Shown here piece after piece: positions 41,632 through 51,248 of a stretch of DNA of 64,000 nucleotides. The notes beneath the pieces were generated by a model, which was given only the letters and a program-made list of their open reading frames with translations, was not told the origin of the DNA and made no database searches. The stretch is from Clostridiaceae bacterium (GTDB taxonomy: Bacteria; Bacillota; Clostridia; Acetivibrionales; DUMB01), in the NCBI GenBank assembly GCA_012840085.1, contig DUMB01000081.1, positions 1 to 64,000 on the forward strand, read 5' to 3'. Each line of letters begins with the position of its first letter. Positions within the stretch are counted from its first letter, which is position 1. The position numbers and the translations under genes were made by a program.

Positions 41632-44006
41632 CAGATATCTCCATAGCTTGTTCTTTCAATGATTTCATCCTGGAGGTCGCTGGCAAGTTCGGTGAAGTAT
41701 GCCGTATAACCTGCTACTCTGACAGTAAGCCCTCTATATTGTTCTGGCTTCTGTTTTGCCTTGAGCAGGTCTTCCCTCCTCACTACGTTGAATTGGACGT
41801 GGTTTATCCTAAGATCCACAAACGTCATAAGCAGGGATGAAAACTTTTTGATCCCTTCTTCAGTCTTGAAAAAGTCAGGAAGGAACTTCATGTTGAGTAA
41901 AGTGCCGTTACTGCCGTACATGGAATTTATCCTTGAGACTGATTTCAAAAGTGCTGTCGGCCCGTTCCGATCCCTTCCATACATTGCTGACATGCCGCCA
42001 TCTGCAAGAGGATCCCTAGATAGCCTTCCGTCCGGAGAAGCCCCAACATTGTGTCCCATGGGTATGTGTGCAGAAACGGTATAAAGCCCTGTATGGTACG
42101 GACCACCCCTGGCATTTCTGTAATCTTTCAATTTCTCAGCAAAGTACTCAATCCATTTGGCACCTATATTATCAACCCATGCAACATCATTGCCGTACTT
42201 TGGAACTTTATTTATGAGGTATTGCCTCAATTCTTCACTGCCTTCATAGTTTGTCTGAAGTGCCTTTAATAGTTCCTCAGCCTTAAGGGTACCCTCGTCA
42301 TAAACCAGCTTTTTGATAACAGCCAGACTGTCTGCTATATTTGCCACCTGGATGGCCTGTATTCCTGATAAATTGTAGTGAGCACCGCCAGCAGTGACGT
42401 CAATGCCTTTTTCCAGACAATCGTCAATAACGCTGGAAAGGAAAGGTGTCGGCAGGAATTCGGCATGCATCCTGTCAACAGCGTCACAAACTGCAATCAT
42501 CCTGTCTATAAAGTGGTCAAGCTGTTTTTTATATGCTTCCTCAAGGTCCTCATAAGACTTATAGTCAGTCAGATAACCTGTTTGCAGACCCATCTGGACA
42601 CCTGTCTGAAGACAGATACCATTGTTAAGGGTCAGCTCCAGCACTTTGACAAGGTTGAACATGGCAGCATCGCTCCAGCCAAGGTTGTTTCCATGGGTGG
42701 TAAGCTCGACACATCCAACTATGGCATAATTAGTAGCATCCTCTTTGCTTATACCTTGATTTATTAGAGCCGGAATTATGCTTTCATCATTAAAGATCTG
42801 AGGCATCCCGCTACCCATTCCTATAACCCTGCTACACTGGTCGACAAACTCACTGGATGAACCCTTGAACAATCTGGCAGATAGATTTGGCTGAGGAAGC
42901 AGCAAGTGTTCCTGCGCTTTTAGGAACAGGAAGGACAACTCATTCGAGGCATCCCTGCCATCTTGAGTTTGGCCGCCGCAGGCAATATTAAATCCTATGG
43001 GGAAGCCGGCAAAGTATTTTGCGCTGTTAGAATTTCTTAAATACACTATCTGGTTAAACTTAAGCCATAAAGCTTCAATTATCTCCAACGCACCGGAAAG
43101 ATCCAACTTTCCGCTTTCAATGTCCCTTTTAAAATATGGGTACAGATACTGATCAGCTCTTCCAGGCGAAAAGGAGGAGGCATTTGATTCCATTTGCAAA
43201 ATGACAAATAAGAACCATAATGACTGAACTGCCTCCCGGAATGTCTCTGGCGGATTATCGGCAAGCTTTGCGCATATTCTTTCAATTTCTATAAGATTCT
43301 CCCTCAGTCTGCCGTCAGAGACTTCCACAAGCATCTTTTTTGCGAGCTTGCTATACCTTCTCATAAAATCCTGCGCAGCAGAAAGCACAATAATTACACT
43401 TTCATAGAAAACCTTTTTATCATCTGAGGCCATCTTAAGTTTTTCTTCAGCTTCCTTTTTCAATCCTGCCGGCCCTATTGCCAGCCATTTTTGCGTATTG
43501 GGGCAAATATGCCCTTGGGCATGGTCTGTCTGATTGATTTTTACTACTTTGCCAATAGCGGATATTTCTGCCCCTAGCCTGTCTTTTACTGCATCTTCGA
43601 GAGACTTTCCTTTCCAATATGGAAGAATAGTTTTCCTAAATTCTTCGATATCTTCTTTTCTGACATTGAACTGATCCTGTGGCCTTTCATGAAGAGTTTC
43701 AATCTCACGGTCAATCCATGAAATACCCGCTTCGGGTGAAACCACACCCGCTCTCACGCCAGGTGTACGGTTTCCTACTATCAACTCCAATGGATCAATC
43801 CTTATCTCTATCTTGTTAAGTGCCAACGAAAGACTCTTAGCTCTTCGAAGAATGCGAGGAAGATTCTCATTTTCCTTATAACACTGAGTTATAAGTAGTG
43901 CCTGTTCCAGGGATAGAAACCTTGGCTCGCTAAGCATTCTTTCCTTTAGCAGGGATATCCTATGGCTTATTTGTAATTTTGAAATCTCTTCGATATAGTT
44001 TGCCAT
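41631..44006 (-). CDS. Glycyl radical enzyme 1, dehydratase-like
   Basis: A 791-aa member of the PFL2/glycerol-dehydratase group. The radical Gly is 766 in VRVAGY; the thiyl Cys is 432, with Glu434 two residues on (GCVE). Compared with glycerol dehydratase from memory, His166 (QGHI) and Asp446 (GWSDAAMF) are kept, so a 1,2-elimination on a hydroxylated substrate is plausible. The double Cys of pyruvate formate-lyase is missing. The substrate is unknown: the rest of the pocket (ELTTHGNN) differs from glycerol, choline and hydroxyproline enzymes as I recall them. It lies 67 bp after the permease pair and overlaps its own activase, so it probably acts on the imported compound. Confidence 0.93.
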   Translation of the reverse strand: MANYIEEISKLQISHRISLLKERMLSEPRFLSLEQALLITQCYKENENLPRILRRAKSLSLALNKIEIRIDPLELIVGNRTPGVRAGVVSPEAGISWIDREIETLHERPQDQFNVRKEDIEEFRKTILPYWKGKSLEDAVKDRLGAEISAIGKVVKINQTDHAQGHICPNTQKWLAIGPAGLKKEAEEKLKMASDDKKVFYESVIIVLSAAQDFMRRYSKLAKKMLVEVSDGRLRENLIEIERICAKLADNPPETFREAVQSLWFLFVILQMESNASSFSPGRADQYLYPYFKRDIESGKLDLSGALEIIEALWLKFNQIVYLRNSNSAKYFAGFPIGFNIACGGQTQDGRDASNELSFLFLKAQEHLLLPQPNLSARLFKGSSSEFVDQCSRVIGMGSGMPQIFNDESIIPALINQGISKEDATNYAIVGCVELTTHGNNLGWSDAAMFNLVKVLELTLNNGICLQTGVQMGLQTGYLTDYKSYEDLEEAYKKQLDHFIDRMIAVCDAVDRMHAEFLPTPFLSSVIDDCLEKGIDVTAGGAHYNLSGIQAIQVANIADSLAVIKKLVYDEGTLKAEELLKALQTNYEGSEELRQYLINKVPKYGNDVAWVDNIGAKWIEYFAEKLKDYRNARGGPYHTGLYTVSAHIPMGHNVGASPDGRLSRDPLADGGMSAMYGRDRNGPTALLKSVSRINSMYGSNGTLLNMKFLPDFFKTEEGIKKFSSLLMTFVDLRINHVQFNVVRREDLLKAKQKPEQYRGLTVRVAGYTAYFTELASDLQDEIIERTSYGDI

Positions 44007-44073
44007 ACTTTTTCACTCTCCTAGCCTCCAATTGAAATCCGGAGTACAATGGCATTATTAATTTCCAGGAATA

Positions 44074-45042
44074 TCATACAGTTTCACGCTTGCGTTTTCT
44101 GCCATAGCAGTCAAGACAGATAATGGCCACAATCACTATACCTTGTATAATCTGCTGAACATAGGCATCAATGCCAAGCATGTTCATAGAATTTTGAAGT
44201 ACGCCGAACACCAGCAGACCGATGGCTGACTGTGGTGCACTGCCGATACCGCCTGCGAAAGAAGTACCGCCTACCACTACACCGCAGTTGACCACAAGTG
44301 CAGTGGTATCACCGTATGTTGAGGATCCTGAATTCAGCATGGATGAAAGCATTACTCCACCCAGCGCAGCAGTAATACCACAGATTACAAAAGTCATCGC
44401 TTTTGTGGGAAGGACATTGATACCGGAATACTTAGCTACCTCGTAGTCACCGCCTATAGCATAGCAATTTCTGCCAAATGAAGTATAGCGCAAAATGTAA
44501 TGGATAATAAAGAACACAGCAATCATGACTATAACAAGATTAGGTATTATATTAAATAATTTGTCGTTGGCAAGTTTCACAAAATTTGGGTTATTACAAG
44601 GGATGGGATGTGCATCAGTTAACTGCTGGGCTATACCCGTGAGCATCATACCCATTCCCAATGTAATAATGAAAGGCTCTGTCCCCTGATATACGACTAA
44701 ATAACCGTTTATAGCGCCCACAATGGCACCGACAAGCAGCGCAGCCAATATGGAAATCCACATGGGAATATTGGCATTCATCAACTTGATTGTTACGATA
44801 CCCGACACAACCATAATGCCTCCAATGGACAGATCGCATCCTCCGGCCACGAGGACCAGCGTAACACCGAAAGCAAGGATCATAAGTATGGACACCGATT
44901 TTATCATATCGAACAGATTGTATGCTGTGTAAAAGTTGGTTTTTGAAAAAACCATAATCACCAAAATCACTATAATGGCCAAAACAGCCTTTTGCTTGGT
45001 TGCGATATTAAGAAGCTTTTTGCCAATGTTAATATTTTTCAT
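44074..45042 (-). CDS. Ribose-type (CUT2) ABC permease, second subunit
   Basis: A 322-aa RbsC-family permease with the signature GVTLVLVAGGCDLSIGGIMVV near residue 62 and the loop GGTSFAGGIGSAPQSAIGLLVFG near 272. It is paired with a second, different permease upstream, so the channel is probably a heterodimer rather than the usual RbsC homodimer. It is 12 bp downstream of that gene, with an AGGAGG-type site before its ATG. Its substrate is inferred to be the compound processed by the glycyl radical enzyme downstream. Confidence 0.94.
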   Translation of the reverse strand: MKNINIGKKLLNIATKQKAVLAIIVILVIMVFSKTNFYTAYNLFDMIKSVSILMILAFGVTLVLVAGGCDLSIGGIMVVSGIVTIKLMNANIPMWISILAALLVGAIVGAINGYLVVYQGTEPFIITLGMGMMLTGIAQQLTDAHPIPCNNPNFVKLANDKLFNIIPNLVIVMIAVFFIIHYILRYTSFGRNCYAIGGDYEVAKYSGINVLPTKAMTFVICGITAALGGVMLSSMLNSGSSTYGDTTALVVNCGVVVGGTSFAGGIGSAPQSAIGLLVFGVLQNSMNMLGIDAYVQQIIQGIVIVAIICLDCYGRKRKRETV

Positions 45043-45054
45043 CCCAGTTTCCTC

Positions 45055-46029
45055 CTAAAGTTGCTTGCGACTATCAAGCCAGATGGCAAGAACTAAGATA
45101 GCACCTTTCATCATGTATTGCATATAGACCGAAACACCCAGCAAATTCAAACAGTTAGACAGGAGTATGACCAGCGTGGTACCTAACACAGTACGCAGTA
45201 CGCTTCCATTCCCACCTATCAGTGTTGTACCACCGACAACTACCGCAAGAATAGCATTTGTTTCATAACCTTTACCGATAACCGGAGATGCGGCAGTCAC
45301 ACGTGAGAACAGTACAATGGCACCCAAAGCGGTCATCAAACCGGAAATCGTGTAAATTAAAGTTATGCTACGCCTAATATGTATTCCAGCAAGTTCTGCT
45401 GCAGTTTTATTACCACCTGTCAAATAAATAGTCCGTCCCATGTATGTTTTGTTTTGGAATATATACAACAACAGGAGGCAAACGAGAAACATGATGAAGG
45501 ACACAGAAAGGATTCCAACGGTTCCTGTACCTATCGTTTTATAAATGGAAGTATTTGCTTTTACCAAGCTCATTTGCTTCGTTCGCCCTCCGCTGTAAAT
45601 CAGCGCTAAAGCACCATATACCGTGCTCATACCATAGGTGATAAACAAAGCCTCAGCTTGCTTCATAGCTCCGCTGGCCAGTATCAGTACGCTGTTCAAA
45701 TATCCGCAAAAGGTTCCCAGGCATATGCCTACTATCAACGCACCTACCTGTCCAAGAGGTTCAATAAGAGAAATGGTTACAACAGCTACAAGGGAAAGTA
45801 TGCCTGATACTGACAGATCTATGAAACCGCCTATAATTACAAAGGTCATGCCAAGAGCAACCATGATTAAGGGGCCGAACTGACGCATAATATTTGTCAT
45901 ATTACCTGTTGTCAGGAATTTCGGTTCAACTATTGAGGTTATTATTACAAGTAAAGCGATCGCAGCCAAAACCAGATAATCTCTAAATACAGTCTGAATA
46001 ACGTTTTTGAAATTAATTTGCTCTTTCAT
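45055..46029 (-). CDS. Ribose-type (CUT2) ABC permease, first subunit
   Basis: A 324-aa permease of the same family, clearly different from its neighbour (GPLIMVALGMTFVIIGGFIDLSV, then AVVVGGTTLIGGNGSVLRTVLG). The ATG at 46029 with AAGGA eight bases upstream lies inside the end of the ATPase gene (17-bp overlap). A longer frame from 46056 lacks a ribosome binding site. It probably dimerises with the following permease. Confidence 0.93.
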   Translation of the reverse strand: MKEQINFKNVIQTVFRDYLVLAAIALLVIITSIVEPKFLTTGNMTNIMRQFGPLIMVALGMTFVIIGGFIDLSVSGILSLVAVVTISLIEPLGQVGALIVGICLGTFCGYLNSVLILASGAMKQAEALFITYGMSTVYGALALIYSGGRTKQMSLVKANTSIYKTIGTGTVGILSVSFIMFLVCLLLLYIFQNKTYMGRTIYLTGGNKTAAELAGIHIRRSITLIYTISGLMTALGAIVLFSRVTAASPVIGKGYETNAILAVVVGGTTLIGGNGSVLRTVLGTTLVILLSNCLNLLGVSVYMQYMMKGAILVLAIWLDSRKQL

Positions 46030-47530
46030 GTTCCAGATCCTTTCTGCCAAATTCAAGTGCCTTCTCCATTATCTGATCTGCCGAAGCCGTTTTAGGATCA
46101 AATTCGCCCGTTATTCGTCCGTCGCATATGGTAAGCACACGATTACTCATATTTAGAACTTCGGGTAGTTCGGAGGATATCAGTATAATAGATCCACCAC
46201 TTTCGGCAATCTTCTTCATTAAAAGGTATATCTCGTATTTAGCTCCTACGTCTATACCTCTTGTAGGTTCATCCAGAATAAGAATGCGCGGGTTCGTTTC
46301 CATCCAGCGTCCTACTATACACTTCTGCTGGTTGCCTCCTGAAAGGCTCCGAACCTTGGTCTTGACAGACGGGGTTTTAATCCCAAGCGCTTTAACATGT
46401 TTTTCGGCCATACCCCTTTCTGCCGAACTATCCAAAAATCCAAACCTCGTTATCTTGTCCAGGTTTGCCATAGAGATATTGGATTCCACCGTGAAGGGAA
46501 GCACAAGGCCCTGCAACTTTCGATCCTCCGGCACCAGGGCGATACCTGCCTTCTTTGCGTCTCTAGGATTCTTTATTTTGACGGGCTTTCCGTCTATAAG
46601 AATCTCATGGCCCTTTACCTTGTCCGCACCAAATATCGCTCTTACAATCTCAGTCCTTCCTGCTCCGACAAGCCCCACAAAACCAAGAATCTCTCCTTTT
46701 CTAAGTTTAAAGGATATATTGTGCAATTTTTTAGTATTGATTGATCGAACTTCCATTAGCGTTTCGCCTACGCAGTCAGGCCGTTCGGGATATTCATTTT
46801 CAATTGGACGGCCTACCATCTTCGCAATCATTTCAGCACGCGTAATTTCAGTAATAGGTTTGGTATCGATGACATGCCCGTCGCGCATGACAGTCACCAT
46901 ACTGCAAAACTCAAATATTTCGTCCAATTTATGGCTAATATATATAATGGAAATGCCTTGATCTTTTAGATGATGAATAATCTTGACCAGTTCCTTCATT
47001 TCATCAGCAGTCAGGCTGCTGCTTGGCTCATCCATGATAATGAGCTTGGAATCAAATGATAATGCCTTAGCGATCTCCACCATCTGTTTTTCAGAAACAC
47101 TAAGCTCGGAAACCAGCTTGTAAGTATCGATATTGCTGCCAATGCTTTTAAGCAACTCTTTCGCTTTTGCATGGACTCCGCGCATACCACCCATTTCACC
47201 GAAGCGCCCGAGAAAAATATTTTCGCCGACACTCATAGTATTTACAAGGTTTAATTCCTGATAGATGATGCTAAGACCTCTTTTCATAGACTGAATGGGC
47301 GTCGTGCTTTTAATGTCCTCACCGTCAAAAATAATAGTGCCTGAATCCTTCTGATACACGCCGGACAATATTTTCATCAGCGTCGATTTACCAGCGCCGT
47401 TTTCTCCTACTATACCATGCACAGTGCCACGCCGGACTTCAAGCGAAACTTGATCCAGAGCCTTGACTCCAGGAAAGGATTTGCACACATTTTTTATACT
47501 CAGAATAATATCCTGTCCAGTATTTTCCAT
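46013..47530 (-). CDS. Ribose-type (CUT2) ABC ATPase of the glycyl radical operon
   Basis: A 505-aa double ATPase. Domain 1: Walker A GENGAGKST, signature LSVSEKQMVEIAKALSF, Walker B LIIMDEPSSSL. Domain 2: degenerate Walker A GLVGAGRTE, signature LSGGNQQKCIVGRWM, Walker B ILILDEPTRGIDVG. It energises the two permeases. It resembles the ATPase at 15346-16869 in layout, but differs enough to be an independent system. The ATG follows a GAGG-type site. A 170-bp AT-repeat gap separates it from the binding-protein gene upstream. Confidence 0.94.
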   Translation of the reverse strand: MENTGQDIILSIKNVCKSFPGVKALDQVSLEVRRGTVHGIVGENGAGKSTLMKILSGVYQKDSGTIIFDGEDIKSTTPIQSMKRGLSIIYQELNLVNTMSVGENIFLGRFGEMGGMRGVHAKAKELLKSIGSNIDTYKLVSELSVSEKQMVEIAKALSFDSKLIIMDEPSSSLTADEMKELVKIIHHLKDQGISIIYISHKLDEIFEFCSMVTVMRDGHVIDTKPITEITRAEMIAKMVGRPIENEYPERPDCVGETLMEVRSINTKKLHNISFKLRKGEILGFVGLVGAGRTEIVRAIFGADKVKGHEILIDGKPVKIKNPRDAKKAGIALVPEDRKLQGLVLPFTVESNISMANLDKITRFGFLDSSAERGMAEKHVKALGIKTPSVKTKVRSLSGGNQQKCIVGRWMETNPRILILDEPTRGIDVGAKYEIYLLMKKIAESGGSIILISSELPEVLNMSNRVLTICDGRITGEFDPKTASADQIMEKALEFGRKDLEHERAN

Positions 47531-47558
47531 AGGAGATGACCTCTTTCAAATAGTTTTA

Positions 47559-47602
47559 GTATTAGAACCCGTTTTGGCAGATGCCACAACGAGCTCTAAT
47601 AC
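47559..47602 (-). other. Hairpin after the binding-protein gene
   Basis: GTATTAGA (47559-47566) and TCTAATAC (47595-47602) form an 8-bp stem with further partial pairing inside. Placed between the binding-protein and ATPase genes, it may stabilise the binding-protein message. Confidence 0.4.
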
Positions 47603-47618
47603 ATTTTTATATCTTTAT

Positions 47619-47670
47619 TTATGTTTTTTTATATGTTTTTTATATGTTTTTTATATGTTTTTTATATATC
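47619..47670. repeat. 11-bp AT-rich tandem repeat
   Basis: About four tandem units of ATGTTTTTTAT lie between the ATPase and binding-protein genes. Such tracts change length easily by slippage and could affect their expression ratio. Confidence 0.6.
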
Positions 47671-47704
47671 TTTGTTTATGTGTTTTTATAGAAACATTTT
47701 TATA

Positions 47705-48733
47705 TTACCATTCTGGGGGAGTGAAACTGTCTATATTATCTATGTTAACTATATCGAGAGGAATAAAGTTCAAAGGTTCAACTTTTTCGCCATCAATAAC
47801 CTTTCTGGCTAGTTCAAGGGACTTTTTGGTCATGTTTTCAAAGTTCTGCATTATAGTTACACTCTGATCACCTTGCCTTACTTGTTCAAAACCAGCTCTG
47901 TTTCCGTCAACTCCTACTATGAACAAGCCTTCCATATTTGCAGCCTTTGCAGCCTGGATAACACCAGTCGCACCATTATCCCAGTGTACAAATACTCCCT
48001 GGATCTTATCGCCATGCTTGGTGATCATATCTTCCATAATAGCCATAGCTTGTTCTGTAGACCACTGCTGAGTTGCTTTATAGTCAATGACCTGAATCTT
48101 GGAATCCTTGATAGCATTGTTAAAGCCGTCATGACGTTTGATCTGCGCATCATGACCCGATTGTCCGCCTATCTCAACAATAGTTGCTCCATCGGGGAAG
48201 AAATCCATGAAAGCCTGCGCTGCAGCTTCACCAGCCTGATTATCATTTACGCCTACAAAGAAATCACGTGCACTCTGTTTATCAGCTGGCAAATCAGAAG
48301 AATACAATCCTACAACCACGCCGGCACTTTTTGCCGCCTCAAGAGCAGGAACGATAGCATTGATATCATTCGGGTTTACGAATAGGGCTTTTACACCCTG
48401 TGCGACTGCGTTGTTCACTGCCTGAGTTTCAGCCTGAACGTCGCCCTTCGCATCAAGGATTATGACTTCGAAGTTATAATCTTTGCCATACTTTTGGAAC
48501 ATTCTTGACGAAAAAGCTTGGGATTCATTGGCCATATCAGCAACGATAAAAGCAATTTTGTCCAGTCCTTTTCCTGAATCTGAAGATTTATCGGGTTTTT
48601 CAGCTGAATCATTTACCGCGGACTTTTCATTACCTTTCTCTTTATTCGGTGCGGTACCGCCACAAGCTGCTAAACTTATAAGCATAAAAACTGCCAACAA
48701 TATGGCCAAAATTTTCTTATTAGCTAATTTCAT
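47705..48733 (-). CDS. Ribose-type ABC substrate-binding lipoprotein of the glycyl radical operon
   Basis: A 342-aa lipoprotein with lipobox LAAC (Cys24), a short charged linker and a Peripla_BP_4 domain (KIAFIVADMANESQAFSSRM, ALFVNPNDINAIVPALEAA, GQSGHDAQIKRHDGFNNAI). It captures an unknown sugar-like compound. It is the first gene of the operon that carries two permeases, a glycyl radical enzyme, its activase and the ASKHA protein. GGGAGG precedes the ATG. It is divergent from the deoR gene with a 788-bp shared upstream region. Confidence 0.94.
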   Translation of the reverse strand: MKLANKKILAILLAVFMLISLAACGGTAPNKEKGNEKSAVNDSAEKPDKSSDSGKGLDKIAFIVADMANESQAFSSRMFQKYGKDYNFEVIILDAKGDVQAETQAVNNAVAQGVKALFVNPNDINAIVPALEAAKSAGVVVGLYSSDLPADKQSARDFFVGVNDNQAGEAAAQAFMDFFPDGATIVEIGGQSGHDAQIKRHDGFNNAIKDSKIQVIDYKATQQWSTEQAMAIMEDMITKHGDKIQGVFVHWDNGATGVIQAAKAANMEGLFIVGVDGNRAGFEQVRQGDQSVTIMQNFENMTKKSLELARKVIDGEKVEPLNFIPLDIVNIDNIDSFTPPEW

Positions 48734-49521
48734 TTATAGACTCCTCCCTTTACTTTCTTAAAAATTTATTTTTTATTGTTAACCTGAGTTAAAAAATTGG
48801 ATTCCGCACCGACAAGCTAAAATACTAAAAGCAATATTAGCATAAGCTTAAAGCTTAAAACATAAAGCTTAAAGCTTAACTTTACAGTTTTTATTACCCT
48901 CCTTTCCAGATAATTTACACTTGTTCAGCACAGAAGCCATTTCTATGAAAAAAAATAATTAGCAAGTAAAGGCTTCAAGTTTCTATGTGGTGTTTTCCTT
49001 AAAGAGAATGATTATTTACAGTGCTAAATTATCGAACCAGTCCATTTATAAATTAATACATCTTCTTTGCGACAAACTTATTATATACCACACACTTTCA
49101 TAATTCAATAGTAAATTTATCTTTTTCAAAATTTTCTTCTTTCATTTGAAGGTTATATTCATTCTTATCGGAAGTTCATGTATATCAAACACATTTTGGC
49201 TATTTTCAGAGGTTTTTAGCCATATTTTTTGTCTTTTTCGACATTTTTCGACCATATTACAATTCACCACTTTTTAAGTTTCAACAATAAACTAATTTTT
49301 TATGAAATCATATTGAATTTCATTCGTAATTGTTGTATCATAAATTATAATACTAAAAGATTTAATAAAATTGAGTTTCCTTTGTGAGAATTGGGTTTCC
49401 TATATGAAAATAACAATATATAAAAATAGCAATAAGTCATATTTATGTTTGATTATTTAATAATTTTTGCTAATATATAATATAAGTAACTAACTATTAA
49501 TAATTTTCAGGAGCTGATTTA
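48734..49521. promoter_or_regulatory. Divergent control region with a 20-bp tandem repeat
   Basis: No gene. Positions 48841-48860 and 48861-48880 are two near-identical 20-bp tandem copies, each holding two AAGCTT-centred palindromes (pattern CATAAGCTTAAAGCTTAA), 108-147 bases before the binding-protein ATG. A TATAAT box at 49476-49481 precedes the deoR gene. The repeated palindromes are the best candidate operator for the DeoR regulator; this is inferred. Confidence 0.45.
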
Positions 49522-50274
49522 ATGGGAGTTTTAAATGAAAGACAGTTAGCTATTTTGAATCGCGTGATTAGTTCGTCCAAGATAAATGTAGCTGATCTTT
49601 CAAAGGAGTTTTCCGTTTCACAAGTAACTATCCGCCAGGATTTAAAACTTCTTGAGCAAAACGGAATGCTTAAAAGGTTTCATGGCGGTGCAATGCCGGT
49701 TTCAGATGATGATATTATGAAGCGGCTATCAATTAACTATGATATCAAATTAAATATTGCTAGAAAAGCTGCTTCATTGGTAAGCAATGGAGAAACAGTC
49801 ATGATTGAATCCGGCTCCACTAATGCCCTTTTAGCAATGGAACTGGCAAATAAAAGTGATATTACTATCATAACAAATTCCACTTTCATCAGCAGATATG
49901 TAAGGGGAATGAGCAATCTTAAAATAATCATCCTGGGTGGTGATTATCAACATGAATCGGAAGTCCTTGTTGGACCTCTTACTAGAATTTGTTTGAAGCA
50001 ATTCCATGTGGACAAGGTATTCATAGGAGTCGACGGCTTCAGCCCAAATACCGGATTTACATGTATTAATCTTATGAGGGCTGAAGTTGCACGTGCGATG
50101 GCTGAGCGTGCCAATAAGGTAATAGTAGTCACAGACTCCACCAAATTTGATAAAGTAGGCGTAGCTTGTCAGTTTAAGCCCACTGAGACGCACATGGTAA
50201 TAACAGACAAGAATTTACCCGAAAAACATCTGCAGGTTCTTAAAAACTTTGGAATTGAAGTTGTACTGGTTTAA
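49522..50274 (+). CDS. DeoR-family transcriptional regulator
   Basis: A 250-aa regulator. The N-terminal winged helix-turn-helix reads NERQLAILNRVISSSKINVA, then DLSKEFSVSQVTIRQDLKLL, with the wing LKRFHGGA. The C-terminal DeoR sensor domain (about 75-240; FIGVDGFSPNTGFTC) normally binds a sugar phosphate. It starts the plus-strand operon, so it very probably controls this operon and the divergent transporter operon in response to a phosphorylated intermediate, perhaps the ROK kinase product. AGGAG lies seven bases before the ATG. Confidence 0.93.
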   Translation: MGVLNERQLAILNRVISSSKINVADLSKEFSVSQVTIRQDLKLLEQNGMLKRFHGGAMPVSDDDIMKRLSINYDIKLNIARKAASLVSNGETVMIESGSTNALLAMELANKSDITIITNSTFISRYVRGMSNLKIIILGGDYQHESEVLVGPLTRICLKQFHVDKVFIGVDGFSPNTGFTCINLMRAEVARAMAERANKVIVVTDSTKFDKVGVACQFKPTETHMVITDKNLPEKHLQVLKNFGIEVVLV

Positions 50275-50291
50275 TAATGAAAGGGGATAAA

Positions 50292-51248
50292 ATGATGGAA
50301 AAATACTTCATAGGGATAGATGTCGGCGGAACAAAGCTGGCATACGGCTTATTCGATAGGGCTTGTAATTTGATAGACAGGTTCAAAGCGAAAACCAATC
50401 CCGAACTGGAACCTGATGAAATGCTTGATGAAATGTGTACCCATATTGATACCCTATTGAAAAACAATTCTCTAAAAAGGTCAGACCTTATGGGGGTTGG
50501 AGCCGCTTTCCCTTCACATATAGATTATGACAACGGTTTTATCATCACCACCTCCAGCCTCCCCAAATGGGATAACGTTCCTGTTAAAAAACTGTTTTCA
50601 GAAAAGCTTGGCGTGACAGTGGAAATTGATAATGACGCAAACGTTGCAGCAATAGCAGAACATCTTTTTGGCGCCGGAAAAGGCAAAAAAGATATGCTTT
50701 ACATTACTATAAGCACAGGAATCGGCGGAGGCATAATAATTAACAATTCCATATACCGTGGTAGCTATGGTGCCGCCGGGGAATTCGGGCATATGATCAT
50801 CAGTGATGACGGTTATCTGTGTGGCTGCGGTAACAAAGGCTGCATAATGTCCCTTGCATCCGGTCCGAAGATAATCAGATATACAAGAGAAAAACTTGAA
50901 GAAGGCTGCCATAGTATCCTGTCGGCTATGGTTGAGAATTTGGATGACCTGACCTGCAAGCATATTCAGGATGCTGCCAATATCGGAGATCAGCTGGCCA
51001 TTGACGTTATCAATCGGACCGGTGATCTGCTCGGAATAATGTTTGCAAACCTTTATCAGATTTTCAATATCAATCATTTTGTTGTGGGTGGAGGCGTTTC
51101 AAAATTTGGCAAACCTCTCTTTGACAGGTTTAATGAAAAGTTCAGAAAGCTTTCAAAGATATCTTACGCCTATCCTGTAAATATCGTTCCTGCCGTACTG
51201 GGTGATGATGTTGGTATCATAGGTGCAGCAGCCCTGATGTTGCAGTAA
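50292..51248 (+). CDS. ROK-family sugar kinase
   Basis: A 318-aa kinase with the ATP loop FIGIDVGGTKLAYGLF, the active-site region VEIDNDANVAAIAEHLFG (catalytic Asp), and GAAGEFGHMII supplying the zinc His. The Cys cluster CGCGNKGCIMSLASG carries three zinc Cys but reads CIMS where most glucokinases read CLE, which may change sugar choice. It phosphorylates a hexose or related compound. AAGGGG precedes the chosen ATG; the frame from 50277 begins before that site. The 3' end carries a 20-bp tandem duplication of the last codons and stop (51235-51272). Confidence 0.92.
   Translation: MMEKYFIGIDVGGTKLAYGLFDRACNLIDRFKAKTNPELEPDEMLDEMCTHIDTLLKNNSLKRSDLMGVGAAFPSHIDYDNGFIITTSSLPKWDNVPVKKLFSEKLGVTVEIDNDANVAAIAEHLFGAGKGKKDMLYITISTGIGGGIIINNSIYRGSYGAAGEFGHMIISDDGYLCGCGNKGCIMSLASGPKIIRYTREKLEEGCHSILSAMVENLDDLTCKHIQDAANIGDQLAIDVINRTGDLLGIMFANLYQIFNINHFVVGGGVSKFGKPLFDRFNEKFRKLSKISYAYPVNIVPAVLGDDVGIIGAAALMLQ

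Noticed and set aside
41631-44006. Pyruvate formate-lyase as identity of glycyl radical enzyme 1
   Set aside because: The adjacent Cys-Cys pair of pyruvate formate-lyase is missing; a single Cys with Cys-x-Glu and a dehydratase-type activase are present.
46128-46961. 277-codon open frame on the plus strand
   Set aside because: Antisense to the ABC ATPase gene with Ser/Pro/Arg-rich translation and no family resemblance.
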